Of a DNA stretch of 64,000 nucleotides, positions 49,344-57,992 are shown in pieces (position 1 is the first letter of the stretch; the number at the start of each line of letters is the position of its first letter). The notes beneath the pieces are model-generated. The model did not search any database. It saw only the letters and a program-made list of their open reading frames with translations, and was not told where the DNA came from. Origin of the DNA: CAMLFJ01 sp035524955. Its GTDB lineage: Bacteria; Methylomirabilota; Methylomirabilia; Rokubacteriales; CSP1-6. Both the position numbers and the translations under genes were made by a program. The stretch is taken from assembly GCA_035524955.1 (NCBI GenBank), contig DATLFG010000100.1, positions 1 to 64,000 on the forward strand. The letters run 5' to 3'.

Positions 49344-50279
49344 ATGAACAAGATCGAGCGCGTGCGCGCCGCGCTGGCGGGCCGGCCGGTGGACCGGGCC
49401 CCCCTTACCGTCTGGTATCACTTCGGCAACCAGCACGCCCCCGCCGAGCGCGCCGCTCAGGTGCATCTGGAGTTCTTCGACCACTACGATCTGGACCTGC
49501 TCAAGCTCATGAACGACTACGACTACCCCATGCCGGCGGGCCTGGAGGTGATCGCGAGCGCGGCCGACCTGGCCCGCCTCGAGCCGTTCGATCCGGTCCA
49601 GACCCCGTTCGGCACCCAGCTCCAGGCGGTGGAGCTGGTGGCCCGCGCCCTCCGCGACCGCGCGCTCTTCGTGGACACCGTGTTCAACGCGTGGAACACG
49701 CTCAAGCGCAACCTGGTGCGGGAGGCGATGCCCGCGCTGATGGCCGAGCAGCCGAAGGCGCTCGAGGCCGCGCTCGCGGTGGTCAACGACAACCTGATCC
49801 GGTACGCCCAGGCGAGCCTGGCCCGCGGCGCCGCCGGGATCTTCTTCTCGGTGCCCGCCACCGCCGAGAGCCTGACGCTCGAGCAGTACGAGCGCTTCAT
49901 GCGACCCTTCGATCTCGCGTTCCTGGAGGCCATCAAGGGCCGCGGGGAGTGTCACGTGCTGCACGCTCACGGCGAGCGCCTCTACGTCGATCGGCTGCTC
50001 GACTATCCCGTCCACGCGCTGTCGTGGGCGGATCGCAATGGCGGCCCCGGCATCGCCGAGGCACGCCGCCGCACCCGGTTCACCCTGATGGCGGGCCTCG
50101 ACCACGTGAAGTTCGTCGACAGCTCGGCCCGGCTGGTGCGCGGGCAGGTCCGGCAGGCCCTCGAGGCGGGGGGCGCCACCGGCTTCATCCTCGCCCCGGG
50201 CTGCTCGCTGCCCACCTACGCCTACCCGCCCCTGATCCGCGCCGCGCGGGACGAGTCGTCCCGCTTCCGGCTTGGGTGA
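49344..50279 (+). CDS. Uroporphyrinogen decarboxylase family protein
   Basis: A 311-residue UroD-fold protein: MNKIERVRAALAGRPVDRAP, the usual start of the family; KLMNDYDYP; and the C-terminal GGATGFILAPGCSLPTYAYP. The true HemE signature Arg/Asp motifs are not clear, and the metal-binding CxC-like end (PGCSLP) resembles methyltransferase-type members (MtaA/CmuA). So corrinoid-linked methyl transfer is at least as likely as haem synthesis. It is 13 bases downstream of the ligase. Confidence 0.82.
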   Translation: MNKIERVRAALAGRPVDRAPLTVWYHFGNQHAPAERAAQVHLEFFDHYDLDLLKLMNDYDYPMPAGLEVIASAADLARLEPFDPVQTPFGTQLQAVELVARALRDRALFVDTVFNAWNTLKRNLVREAMPALMAEQPKALEAALAVVNDNLIRYAQASLARGAAGIFFSVPATAESLTLEQYERFMRPFDLAFLEAIKGRGECHVLHAHGERLYVDRLLDYPVHALSWADRNGGPGIAEARRRTRFTLMAGLDHVKFVDSSARLVRGQVRQALEAGGATGFILAPGCSLPTYAYPPLIRAARDESSRFRLG

Positions 50280-50320
50280 AATCCGTGCCAACAAGGGGTA
50301 AATCCCTGCCTCTTGTGGCC

Positions 50321-50336
50321 GTTTCATCCTTGAAAC
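50321..50336 (+). promoter_or_regulatory. Hairpin GTTTCA-TCCT-TGAAAC
   Basis: A perfect 6-bp stem with a 4-base loop in the 124-base gap after the UroD-like gene, in an AT-richer stretch. No T-run follows. It may be a weak terminator or an operator for the small gene downstream. Confidence 0.3.
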
Positions 50337-50403
50337 TACCCGAGAAATAAAGAGCTTTCCCATGGAACGCCCCTTGCTCTCCTCGGAGCAGGAGGAGGGA
50401 CCG

Positions 50404-50616
50404 ATGACCCCGAAGCTCATCGCGCTGGCAGCCGTCGCCGTTCTGACCGTCGTGTTCCTGAGCCCCGTCGCGTACATGGCAGGGCAGCGCGCCTCGGTAT
50501 GGCTCACCACGCCGGCGACGGAGCGGACCGGCCCGTGGCCGAGCCTGGACGAGGCGGAGCGCGAGCCGACCGAGCGTTCCACGCCGCCTGTGCGCCCCGG
50601 CTTCGGGGACATCTAG
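50404..50616 (+). CDS. Small single-pass membrane protein
   Basis: A 70-residue protein: one membrane helix (about 4-24, LIALAAVAVLTVVFLSPVAY) and a hydrophilic Pro/Glu-rich tail. The start at 50404 is set by AGGAGGAGGG just upstream. No family recognised. It precedes the DedA gene. Confidence 0.6.
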   Translation: MTPKLIALAAVAVLTVVFLSPVAYMAGQRASVWLTTPATERTGPWPSLDEAEREPTERSTPPVRPGFGDI

Positions 50617-50685
50617 ACCGTCCCGATCGACTAGACTGTCCCGGTAGACCGGCCCGGCGAGCCCCCGGATACTGGAGGCATGGCC

Positions 50686-51321
50686 ATGTGGATGGCCGGC
50701 CTCGATAGCCTGCTCCGGGACACGAGCCTGGTCTACCTCGGGCTCTTCCTGGCCACCCTGATCGACGCGACCGGACTGCCGTTTCCGGGGCGCGTTGCGC
50801 TCGTGGCGGCCGGCGCGACCATGGCGGAGGACTGGGGACAGGTCGCCCTGATGACCGCGGCGGGCGCGCTCGGCGCCTCCACGGGTGACCATCTCTGGTG
50901 GGCCGCGGGGCGTCTCGGCGCCGCCGACCGGATGACCCCACTGTACTGCAGGCTCTCGCTGGCCTCCGGGCGCTGCGAGACGCGCGCCCGCGCCCGGTTC
51001 GAGCGCTTCGGGGCGCTGGCCATCGTGATCGGGCGCTTCGTGGCCGGGGTGCGACTCTTCGCGGCGCCGATGGCGGGCGGCGGGGCGATCTCCTACCCGC
51101 GCTTCCTCCTGTTCGAGCTGGTCGGCGCGGTCCTCTGGTCCGGGCTCTTCGTCGCGCTGGGCTACGCGCTGGGCGCGCAATGGCACGCGCTGCTCGATCG
51201 CTATGGCCGGGGCGCCGCGGTCGCCGCCCTCGTGGTGCTGATGGCAGGCCCCGGCCTGATCATCCTGGTCCGCCTCGCGCGGCGGCGGCGGCACGGGCCG
51301 GCGGGCGCGCCTACAGGGTGA
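50686..51321 (+). CDS. DedA-family membrane protein
   Basis: A 211-residue SNARE-associated/VTT-domain protein: PFPGRVALVAAGATMA, the DedA signature GRFVAGVRLFAAPMAGGG, and four to five helices. DedA proteins are proposed lipid scramblases or transporters needed for envelope homeostasis. ATG 50686 is chosen because GGAGG at 50674 is 7 bases upstream; ATG 50680 is too close. It converges on the MBL gene, 11-base overlap. Confidence 0.87.
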   Translation: MWMAGLDSLLRDTSLVYLGLFLATLIDATGLPFPGRVALVAAGATMAEDWGQVALMTAAGALGASTGDHLWWAAGRLGAADRMTPLYCRLSLASGRCETRARARFERFGALAIVIGRFVAGVRLFAAPMAGGGAISYPRFLLFELVGAVLWSGLFVALGYALGAQWHALLDRYGRGAAVAALVVLMAGPGLIILVRLARRRRHGPAGAPTG

Positions 51322-52051
51322 TCACCAGGCCGTCGTGGGCGCACTGCTCCGGCACGTCCGCCGCGCGCGCGAGCATCTCGCGGCTCATGTGCGTGAGGAT
51401 CAGCCGCCGCGCGCCCACCCGGCCGGCATGGGTCGTGATGTCCGGGTAGTTCAGGTGCCACTTCACCGCCTTCCCGTAGAAGTACGATTCCGCGATCAGC
51501 AGGTCGGTATTCCGCGCGGCGCGGGCGACCTCGTCGGTCCACTCGGTGTCGCCCGTGTAGCAGATCGTCTTGTCGCCCACCTGGATGCGCAGCGCGGTGG
51601 GATTGGTCTCCGGGGTGTGCCGGGCGCGCTCCGGGGTCACGAGGAGATCGAGCACCGGATGCGAGCGGCCCGGCTCCATCTCGATCCAGTCGAGCGGGAA
51701 CCGGGGTGTCATGACGTGCGAGCCGGGGAAGAGCGCCTCGCGGATCGTCGCCATGCGCGCGCGGAGCTCCCGCGGACCTGCGATCACGAGGGGACGGGTG
51801 CGCCGGGCGGCCAGCATCGCGTCGAGGAGGAGGAACGGCACCCCGGCGGCATGATCGCCGTGCAGGTGCGTGAGCAGGATCGCGTCGATCGAATTGTGCT
51901 CGATCCCCTGCTGGGCCAGGGCGATGAGCGACGAGGCCCCGAAGTCGACCGCGAAGCGGCAGCGCGGCCCGTCCACCAGGATGCAGGTCTGGAAGCGCCC
52001 TCCGCTGCCGAAGGAATCGCCGGAGCCGACGAACCGCACGGTGACCGTCAT
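51311..52051 (-). CDS. MBL-fold metallo-hydrolase, RNase Z-like
   Basis: A 246-residue metallo-beta-lactamase-fold enzyme: LLTHLHGDHAAG (HxHxDH) near residue 60, ICYTGDTEW and a late LILTHMS His. The overall pattern follows the RNase Z/beta-lactamase-like hydrolases, but the exosite of RNase Z is not evident. It may cleave a phosphodiester or lactone. The ATG overlaps the upstream GT-C gene stop (ATGA). Confidence 0.85.
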   Translation of the reverse strand: MTVTVRFVGSGDSFGSGGRFQTCILVDGPRCRFAVDFGASSLIALAQQGIEHNSIDAILLTHLHGDHAAGVPFLLLDAMLAARRTRPLVIAGPRELRARMATIREALFPGSHVMTPRFPLDWIEMEPGRSHPVLDLLVTPERARHTPETNPTALRIQVGDKTICYTGDTEWTDEVARAARNTDLLIAESYFYGKAVKWHLNYPDITTHAGRVGARRLILTHMSREMLARAADVPEQCAHDGLVITL

Positions 52052-53469
52052 GACGATCCTCGATCGGGAGCGTACAGGTAGAACGTCTCGTCCCTGGCCC
52101 CCCACGGGCGTCCGGGCGTGCGGAACAGCAGGCGGAAGCCTTCCGCCTCCGCCTCCGGCCACGGACGACTCAAGAGCAGGTAGGTGGGATCGGCGGCGGC
52201 GCGCCAATCCGGACGATGCGTCTTCACCCGGGCGATCACCTCACTCAACGGGAGCTTCCGGGCGGCATCGTATCGCGCATCCCACTTCATGTACGAGCCG
52301 TTCTCATCGATCCCCGGGTACCAGAACGTCCGGCGCGGCAGGAAGGCCAGGACCGAAACGGCCGGCGCCGCCGAGTGGGCCGCGACCCACGCGCGGTCGA
52401 GCCGATTCTCCAGGATGAAGCGGGCCATCTCGCCCGCCTCCGAATAGTCGTCTCGCATCTCCTTCACCCATGTGTGCGCGGCCACCAGGAGCGACGGCAG
52501 GAGGAGCACGCCCAGGGCCGCGGCGAGGACGCGTTGGCGGAGGGATCGCCCGGGACCGGGCGTCTCGGCGCCGGCCATCCACCAGGCGACCGTCACCGCG
52601 ATGAAGAGCAGGCCGAAGTGACGCACTCCTCCCGCGTACTTGAAGACGAGCACGTAGAACAGGCCGGCGCTGGTCACAAGAAAGACGAGGGCCGCCCGGG
52701 GCGCGGTCCGGACCCGGGCGAGCGTCAGGCCGACCGCGAGCGCGCCGACCACCTCGGTCCAGAAGCCCGCGTGGTGCGGCACAAACGCCTGCGACAGGGT
52801 CTCCCGGATACGAAGGGGCTCGACGTGGCGGAAGAACTCAGGCGGGAGCTGCCCGTCCACCGGCGGCCAGAGCTGCCACACCGCCAGTCCGATGCCGGCC
52901 CCCGCCAGGGCGACCCCGAGCCAGAGCCGGCGATTGCCCCGGGCTCGCCACGCGTCCCACGCGAGCGCGGCCGCGAAGGCGAGCGCGAAGAACGTGAAGT
53001 GGGCGCTGGCGTTCGCGGCCAGGCCGACCACCACGCCGTAGAGCGGGGCCAGGCGCCGGCGCGCGCCGTCCATCGCCAGCGCCGTGAAGCAGAGCAGTAT
53101 GCCGATGGCGTAGTTGCGCGAGATCACCGCGTACTCGAACGACAGGAAATAGCCGAACACCAGGGCCAGGCGAAGCCCCAGCGGAAACGGGGCGCGGAAC
53201 AGGAGGAGTCCGGCGGCCACCCAGGCGATGACCAGGTGCAGGTATCGCTGGGTGGCGTAGCCGGCGCCGGCCTTGGCGAACGGCATCTGGATGAAGTACC
53301 AGAGGCCGGGAGTCCCCGAATAGCCCCCGTAGTGGAGGATCTCCCCGACGCTGGCGTCCCGCGCCATCACCCAGGCGTCGGCCTCGTCGCGCCACGGCTC
53401 GTGATGCGTGGCCAGGATGCTCGTCAGCGCGACGAAGACGGCAAGCGCGAGGGCGCTCTTCCAGTTCAC
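52048..53469 (-). CDS. GT-C-fold membrane glycosyltransferase-like protein
   Basis: A 473-residue protein with about ten membrane helices. The first loop carries HEPWRDEADAWVMARD, the acidic motif (DE) expected in lipid-phosphosugar-dependent GT39/PMT-type enzymes. Then helices and a C-terminal soluble part of about 110 residues. It may transfer a sugar to an envelope acceptor; substrate unknown. The start is GTG. It is coupled to the MBL gene. Confidence 0.72.
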   Translation of the reverse strand: MNWKSALALAVFVALTSILATHHEPWRDEADAWVMARDASVGEILHYGGYSGTPGLWYFIQMPFAKAGAGYATQRYLHLVIAWVAAGLLLFRAPFPLGLRLALVFGYFLSFEYAVISRNYAIGILLCFTALAMDGARRRLAPLYGVVVGLAANASAHFTFFALAFAAALAWDAWRARGNRRLWLGVALAGAGIGLAVWQLWPPVDGQLPPEFFRHVEPLRIRETLSQAFVPHHAGFWTEVVGALAVGLTLARVRTAPRAALVFLVTSAGLFYVLVFKYAGGVRHFGLLFIAVTVAWWMAGAETPGPGRSLRQRVLAAALGVLLLPSLLVAAHTWVKEMRDDYSEAGEMARFILENRLDRAWVAAHSAAPAVSVLAFLPRRTFWYPGIDENGSYMKWDARYDAARKLPLSEVIARVKTHRPDWRAAADPTYLLLSRPWPEAEAEGFRLLFRTPGRPWGARDETFYLYAPDRGSS

Positions 53470-53527
53470 GCCACCAGGGTACGCGAAAAAGCTCTCGGGG
53501 CGCGGCGCGGCCTGCGAGGATAGGCGC

Positions 53528-54394
53528 GTGCGGCTCTTCGACCGGAAGTTCGGCGCGCGGTTCCTGGAGGACGTGCCCGCCGCGCCCGGCGTCTACCGGT
53601 TCCACGATACCGCGGGTATCCTCCTCTACGTCGGGATGGCCGCGAACCTGCGCCGGCGCCTCGCGCAGTATCGCCTCACCGGGCGACGCAAGAAGGAGCG
53701 CAAGCGCCGCGCGCTCGTGAAGGCGGCGGCCCGCATCACCTGGGAGGTCTGCGAATCGCCGCTGGCCGCCGCGCTCGCCGAGATCCGCCTCATCCAGACG
53801 CTCCGGCCGCCGCAGAACGTGGCGGGCGCCTATCCGTTCCTGTACCCCTACGTCGGCGTGGCAACCGAGGGCGGCGAGACGTACTTCTGCCTCACCACCA
53901 CGCCCGAGGCCTTCCCGGCCTTCACGTTCCACGGGGCCTTCCGGTCCCGCGAGGTGACCGGCGAGGCGTTCTTCCGCCTCATGGACCTGCTCCGCTACAT
54001 CGGCCACCCGGTGCCGCGCCATCGCTGCCGTCGCTTCGGCGCGGTCCGGCACTCCCACGTGCGCGGATTCCGGCGACTGCCGGCCGACAGCGCCGAGACG
54101 TGGAGCACCCTGCTCCGCGGAACCTCTCGGGAGGCGCTGGAGGTGCTCGCCCTGCGGCTGCTGGACCATGCCGGCGCCCGGGCCCGCCGAGAGGAGACCC
54201 ATCGGGCCCTGCGCGCCGTCGGGCGCTTCTTCCGGCACGAGGCCCGGGCCCTGGCCCGGGTGCGAACCGCCACCGGCTATCCGCTCTATCCCGTGCCCCA
54301 GGGGGAGCGGGACCTGCTCTTCGCCCGGTATCGGGGTCGAGGCCTTGACGTGACAGGGCTTGTCAGGAGAAGGGCGCGTTTCGTAACTCGGTAA
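53528..54394 (+). CDS. GIY-YIG nuclease family protein, UvrC-N-like
   Basis: A 288-residue protein beginning with a GIY-YIG domain: PGVYRFHDTAGILLYVGMAA, NLRRRLAQY (Arg) and LAEIRLIQTLRPPQN (catalytic Glu). The remaining 190 residues are basic and not recognised. It resembles the UvrC N-terminal half and Cho-type endonucleases, but Cho has no such tail. The start is GTG. It is divergent from the GT-C gene. Confidence 0.8.
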   Translation: MRLFDRKFGARFLEDVPAAPGVYRFHDTAGILLYVGMAANLRRRLAQYRLTGRRKKERKRRALVKAAARITWEVCESPLAAALAEIRLIQTLRPPQNVAGAYPFLYPYVGVATEGGETYFCLTTTPEAFPAFTFHGAFRSREVTGEAFFRLMDLLRYIGHPVPRHRCRRFGAVRHSHVRGFRRLPADSAETWSTLLRGTSREALEVLALRLLDHAGARARREETHRALRAVGRFFRHEARALARVRTATGYPLYPVPQGERDLLFARYRGRGLDVTGLVRRRARFVTR

Positions 54395-54406
54395 GAACGC
54401 TAGCCT

Positions 54407-54426
54407 TGTAAGGTCCTGTGCTTACA
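54407..54426 (+). promoter_or_regulatory. TGTAAG-N8-CTTACA inverted repeat
   Basis: An inverted repeat 40 bases before the response regulator gene. Half-sites are identical to those at 35032-35044, suggesting a common regulator. It may overlap the promoter of the regulator-kinase-lipoprotein set. Confidence 0.35.
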
Positions 54427-54465
54427 CGCCTCGCGGGTGGCACCTTCGGTGCACTGCTCCCGGGT

Positions 54466-54867
54466 ATGCCGGCCGAACCCTCGTCCAGGCGCATCCTCGT
54501 GGTCGATGACGACGACCAGATCCGCGACCTCCTGGCCACCGCGCTGAGCGCCGACGGATACACGGTGGACGGAGCCCGGGACGGGGGCGAAGCCCTGGCC
54601 CTCCTCACGCAGCACCCGTACGACCTCGTGCTGAGCGACCTGCGCATGCCCCGGGTGGACGGCCCTTCCCTCTACGAGACCCTCCAGACCCGCCATCGCT
54701 TCCCGGTGCGCTTCGCCACCAAGCTGCCTCGCGTGATCTTCATGACCGGCAATCCCGCGGAGCACGCCGAGTTCCTCCGCGGGACCACGGATCCGATCCT
54801 GGAGAAGCCGTTCGCGATGCGCATCGTCCGGAAGATGGTCCGCGTGCTCCTGTCCGCCACGCCCTAG
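54466..54867 (+). CDS. Single-domain response regulator
   Basis: A 133-residue REC domain: VVDDDDQIRDLL, phospho-Asp in LVLSDLRMPRVDG, Thr in VIFMTGNP and Lys in ILEKPFA. ATG 54466 is preferred to an upstream GTG because the extra 16 residues are not family-like. It is 9 bases upstream of a histidine kinase, its probable partner. Confidence 0.87.
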   Translation: MPAEPSSRRILVVDDDDQIRDLLATALSADGYTVDGARDGGEALALLTQHPYDLVLSDLRMPRVDGPSLYETLQTRHRFPVRFATKLPRVIFMTGNPAEHAEFLRGTTDPILEKPFAMRIVRKMVRVLLSATP

Positions 54868-54876
54868 GCTCGTCCG

Positions 54877-56340
54877 ATGCGCCTGGCCACGAAGATCTTC
54901 CTCGTCTCCGCGCTCGTCATCCTCGTCCTCTGCGGCACGGTGGTGTGGAGCCTGCTCACCGTCAAGCGGCTCGTCACCGCGAACCAGGAGATCACCACCC
55001 GCGCGGTGCCGGCGCTGCGCCTGCAGGGCGCCCTGCGCGAGTCCGTGCACGGGCTGGTGCGCCTGGAGACCCGGGCCCTCGTGCTGCAGGACCAGAAGTA
55101 CGCCGCGATGTGGACCGACCGGGCCGACCGGGCGACCCGTGACCTGGCGGAGCTCGGCGACTACCTGGAGAGCGCGGAGGAGCGGGACGCCCACGCCCGG
55201 GCCGGCGACGCCTTCGCGACCTACCGCGGCCACGTCGCGGCGGAGCGGCGCCTCGTGGCGCTCGGTCGCGCCCGCGCGGCGCTGCTGATCGCGGAAGGTC
55301 CCGCGCGCGAGGCGGCCGAGAGTACGGAGGCCGCCCTCGCCGACGCCATCACCGCGACCGAGGCGCGGCTGGCCGCCGGGCAGGCGCGCGCCCGGGCCCT
55401 CGAGGCCCGGACCTGGCGCGCGGTGACCGGCGCGCTGGCGGTGAGCCTGGTCCTGGCGCTGGCGGCCAGCGCGCTGCTCGCCTACCGCATGGCGCGCTCG
55501 CTCGGCCGGCTGTCCTCGGCCACCAGGTCGCTCGCCGCCGGGACCTGGACCGGGCCCCTCCCCGTCGAGGGGCGCGACGAGATCAGCGAGCTCGGCCGGG
55601 CCTTCAATCAGATGGCCGAGCGGCTGCGCGACGTGGAGCGCCTCAAGGAGGAGTTCTTCTCGCACATCACCCATGACCTGCGGAACCCGCTGGCGTCCAT
55701 CCGGCTCGCCGCCGAAGGCATCCAGGAGCGGGCCAAGGCCGGGGGCGACGCGAAGGCCGCGCGCTTCGGATACCTCATCGAGGTCAGCGCCGCCCGCATG
55801 ATGACGATGATCAACCAGATCCTCGACTTCACGCGGCTCCGGGCCCGCGCGGTGCCGCTCGAGCGCAAGCCCATCGACCTGCTCGAGGTGGCGGGCCGGG
55901 CCCTGGACGAGCTCCGGCCGGTCTCCGAGGAGAAGCGGATCCGGGTGGACCTGGCGGCGGAGGGTCACGACTTCACGCTGCCGGGGGACGAGGGCAGCCT
56001 AGTGCGCGTGGTCGTGAACCTGCTCGGCAACGCGCTGCACTTCACGCCGGCCGGGGGCGCGGTGCGCGCGCGCCTGGCGGCGCTGCCGGACCGGCTCGAG
56101 CTGGCGATCGAGGACACCGGCGTCGGCATCCCGGCCGACGCGCTGCCCTCGATCTTCGAGCCCTACCGTCAGGCGCACGGCCCGCGCAAGGGCACCGGCC
56201 TCGGCCTGGCGGTGGTGAAGGGTCTCGTCGAGGCCCACGGCGGCACGGTGGCGGTGCGGTCGGAGGTCGGGAAGGGAAGCTGCTTCACGGTGACGATCCC
56301 GAAGGCCCCCGCCGAGGCGGGCGCCGCGGTGACCGTGTGA
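54877..56340 (+). CDS. HAMP-domain sensor histidine kinase
   Basis: A 487-residue membrane kinase: two helices (about 8-28 and 185-205) framing a coiled periplasmic sensor, HAMP (about 207-255), HisKA FFSHITHDLRNPLASI (His near 268), HATPase NLLGNALHFTPAGG and GTGLGLAVVKGLVEAHGG. It should phosphorylate the upstream receiver. The downstream lipoprotein overlaps it by four bases, a QseE/QseG-like layout. Confidence 0.9.
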   Translation: MRLATKIFLVSALVILVLCGTVVWSLLTVKRLVTANQEITTRAVPALRLQGALRESVHGLVRLETRALVLQDQKYAAMWTDRADRATRDLAELGDYLESAEERDAHARAGDAFATYRGHVAAERRLVALGRARAALLIAEGPAREAAESTEAALADAITATEARLAAGQARARALEARTWRAVTGALAVSLVLALAASALLAYRMARSLGRLSSATRSLAAGTWTGPLPVEGRDEISELGRAFNQMAERLRDVERLKEEFFSHITHDLRNPLASIRLAAEGIQERAKAGGDAKAARFGYLIEVSAARMMTMINQILDFTRLRARAVPLERKPIDLLEVAGRALDELRPVSEEKRIRVDLAAEGHDFTLPGDEGSLVRVVVNLLGNALHFTPAGGAVRARLAALPDRLELAIEDTGVGIPADALPSIFEPYRQAHGPRKGTGLGLAVVKGLVEAHGGTVAVRSEVGKGSCFTVTIPKAPAEAGAAVTV

Positions 56341-56846
56341 GACACCCCGCGCGCCGCCTGCGGTGGGTCGCTCCGGTCCTGCTGCTCACGACCGCCGCGT
56401 GCAGCACGGCCAGACCATTCCCCTGGCTCGGCATCGAGCCGCGCGCTCCGGGTACCCCACGCGCCGCCGTCCAGCTGATCGCCCACGCCGACGACCTCGC
56501 CCGGCGGGGTCAGGCGCGGGCCGCGCAGGCCGCCTACGAGCGCGTGCTCCGCGAGCATCCGGGCGATCCGGAGGGCGCCTCCGCGCTCTACGGCCTCGGG
56601 CGCCTGCAGGCGGACCCGGCCGGCGGGCTTCGCAACTATCGGGCCGCGCAGCAGACCTTCTCCCGACTCCTGGCCGCCTACCCGCGGAGCCGCTGGGAGG
56701 CCGACGCGCGCGCGTGGCAGGCGATGATCGGGGACGTGCTCGCGCGGGGGGCCGAGGCGGCGCAGCTCAAGGAGGAAGCGGCGCGGCTCAAGCGGCAGAT
56801 CGAGCAGCTTCGGCGCACCGACCTCGATCTCGAGCGGCGCCGCTAG
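56337..56846 (+). CDS. TPR lipoprotein, QseG-like
   Basis: A 169-residue lipoprotein: lipobox TTAAC (Cys22), a TPR-like helix pair (AVQLIAHADDLARRGQARAA, then QAAYERVLREHPGDPEG) and a C-terminal coiled coil (about 142-169, EAAQLKEEAARLKRQIEQLR). The gene order kinase-lipoprotein matches the outer-membrane QseG that helps QseE kinases. The GTG overlaps the kinase stop (GTGA). Confidence 0.72.
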   Translation: MRHPARRLRWVAPVLLLTTAACSTARPFPWLGIEPRAPGTPRAAVQLIAHADDLARRGQARAAQAAYERVLREHPGDPEGASALYGLGRLQADPAGGLRNYRAAQQTFSRLLAAYPRSRWEADARAWQAMIGDVLARGAEAAQLKEEAARLKRQIEQLRRTDLDLERRR

Positions 56847-56950
56847 ACGACCCGCCCCCGGGGTGGCGGGCCGCTCGACACCTACGCCGGGCCGGTCCTG
56901 GCCGGACTCGCCTTGACATCGCCGGCGGCGAGGGCGCACCATCCCGCCCC

Positions 56951-57388
56951 ATGGACGCGTTCCTCCAGGCCGCGATCGAGGAGGCCGAGCTGAGCTTCTC
57001 CGAGGGCGGCATCCCCATCGGCTCGGTGCTCGTCCACGAGGGGCGCGTCCTCGGCCGCGGCCACAACCGCCGCGTGCAGAACGGCAGCGCGATCCTCCAC
57101 GGCGAGATGGACGCGCTCGAGAACGCGGGCCGCCGGCCGGCCCGCGTCTACCGCGAGTGCACGATCTACACGACGCTCTCGCCGTGCGCGATGTGCACCG
57201 GGGCCATTCTCCTCTACCGCATCCCGCGGGTGATCGTCGGCGAGAACCGGACGTACCGCGGGGAGGAGGATCTCCTGCGCGGGCGCGGCGTGACGGTGGA
57301 GGTGCTCGACGACGCGCGGTGCCGGGACCTGATGGCCCGATTCATCCAGGCCAACCCCGCCCTGTGGGCGGAGGATATCGGCGAGTAG
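56951..57388 (+). CDS. Nucleoside/cytosine deaminase-like protein
   Basis: A 145-residue zinc deaminase: HGEMDALENAG (zinc His and catalytic Glu) and TTLSPCAMCTGAILLY (two zinc Cys). The C-terminus (FIQANPALWAEDIGE) resembles yeast-type cytosine deaminase, where such a Phe/Trp tail closes the active site. So cytosine or a related base is a plausible substrate. Confidence 0.9.
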   Translation: MDAFLQAAIEEAELSFSEGGIPIGSVLVHEGRVLGRGHNRRVQNGSAILHGEMDALENAGRRPARVYRECTIYTTLSPCAMCTGAILLYRIPRVIVGENRTYRGEEDLLRGRGVTVEVLDDARCRDLMARFIQANPALWAEDIGE

Positions 57389-57409
57389 AGAGAGCGGCCG
57401 GACCGCGGG

Positions 57410-57985
57410 TCAGCGCGGCCAGGGCAGCGGCGTCGTCTCGCTCCACGCGTCGGGCCGGATGCCGAACGCCTCGATCATGCGCTGCCACCCCGACGCGATC
57501 GTGAGCGCGGCGCCCAGCTCGAGGATCTGCCCCTCGTCGAAGTGCTCCCGCAGCCGGGCGAAGAGCGCGTCGTCCACCAGGGGCCGCTCCCCGCTCAAGC
57601 AGTCGGCGAGCCGCAGAGCCGCCACCGTGTGGGCGGGCAGATCAGCCTGCTCGAGATCCCCGAGCGCCTGCTGCACCTCGCGCTCCGTCAGTCCCTTGCG
57701 CACCAACGATGCGCTGCGCGCGAGGCTTCAGTGCACGCACTGGTTGCGCTGGGCGAGGCGGATGCGGCACAGCTCCACGAGCGCGGGATCGAGGCTCGCG
57801 CCGCCCGCATAGCTGAAGCCCACCCAGGCGAGGAACAGGTCGAGCACCGCGGGCCGGCGTGCGAGGGTGAGGAAGAGATTGTCGTCCTGATAGGCCTTGG
57901 CGCGCCAGACGTCGAAGCGACGCCGCAGCTCCGGATCGAGCCGCTCCGGATCGGCCTTGGGCAGGCGACCATGCGCGTTGGCCAT
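57410..57985 (-). CDS. CMD/AhpD-like protein, probable selenoprotein (CxxU, Sec86)
   Basis: Reading through one TGA (57728-57730) gives a 191-residue all-helical AhpD-fold protein. The N-terminal half ends LCRIRLAQRNQCVH; the TGA is next, giving CVHU where the family has CVHC (Cys83, Sec86). After it the frame goes on as SLARSASLVRKGLTEREVQQ and another 80 residues of family-like helix (ALTIASGWQRMIEAFGI), with no other lesion. A hairpin starts 14 bases after the TGA. AhpD-like proteins with CxxU are a known type of bacterial selenoprotein. It probably reduces peroxide or acts in thiol exchange. It is 7 bases downstream of an MBL-fold gene, hence cotranscribed. Confidence 0.8.
57698..57714 (-). 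promoter_or_regulatory. Candidate bacterial SECIS hairpin for the AhpD-like TGA
   Basis: On the coding strand, 13 bases after the TGA comes GCGCATC-GTT-GGTGCGC: a 7-bp stem (one G-U pair) with a loop starting G, about 21 bases after the TGA. Distance and loop are close to those of the rhodanese hairpin and to known bacterial SECIS elements. Confidence 0.55.
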
Positions 57986-57992
57986 GCGGACG

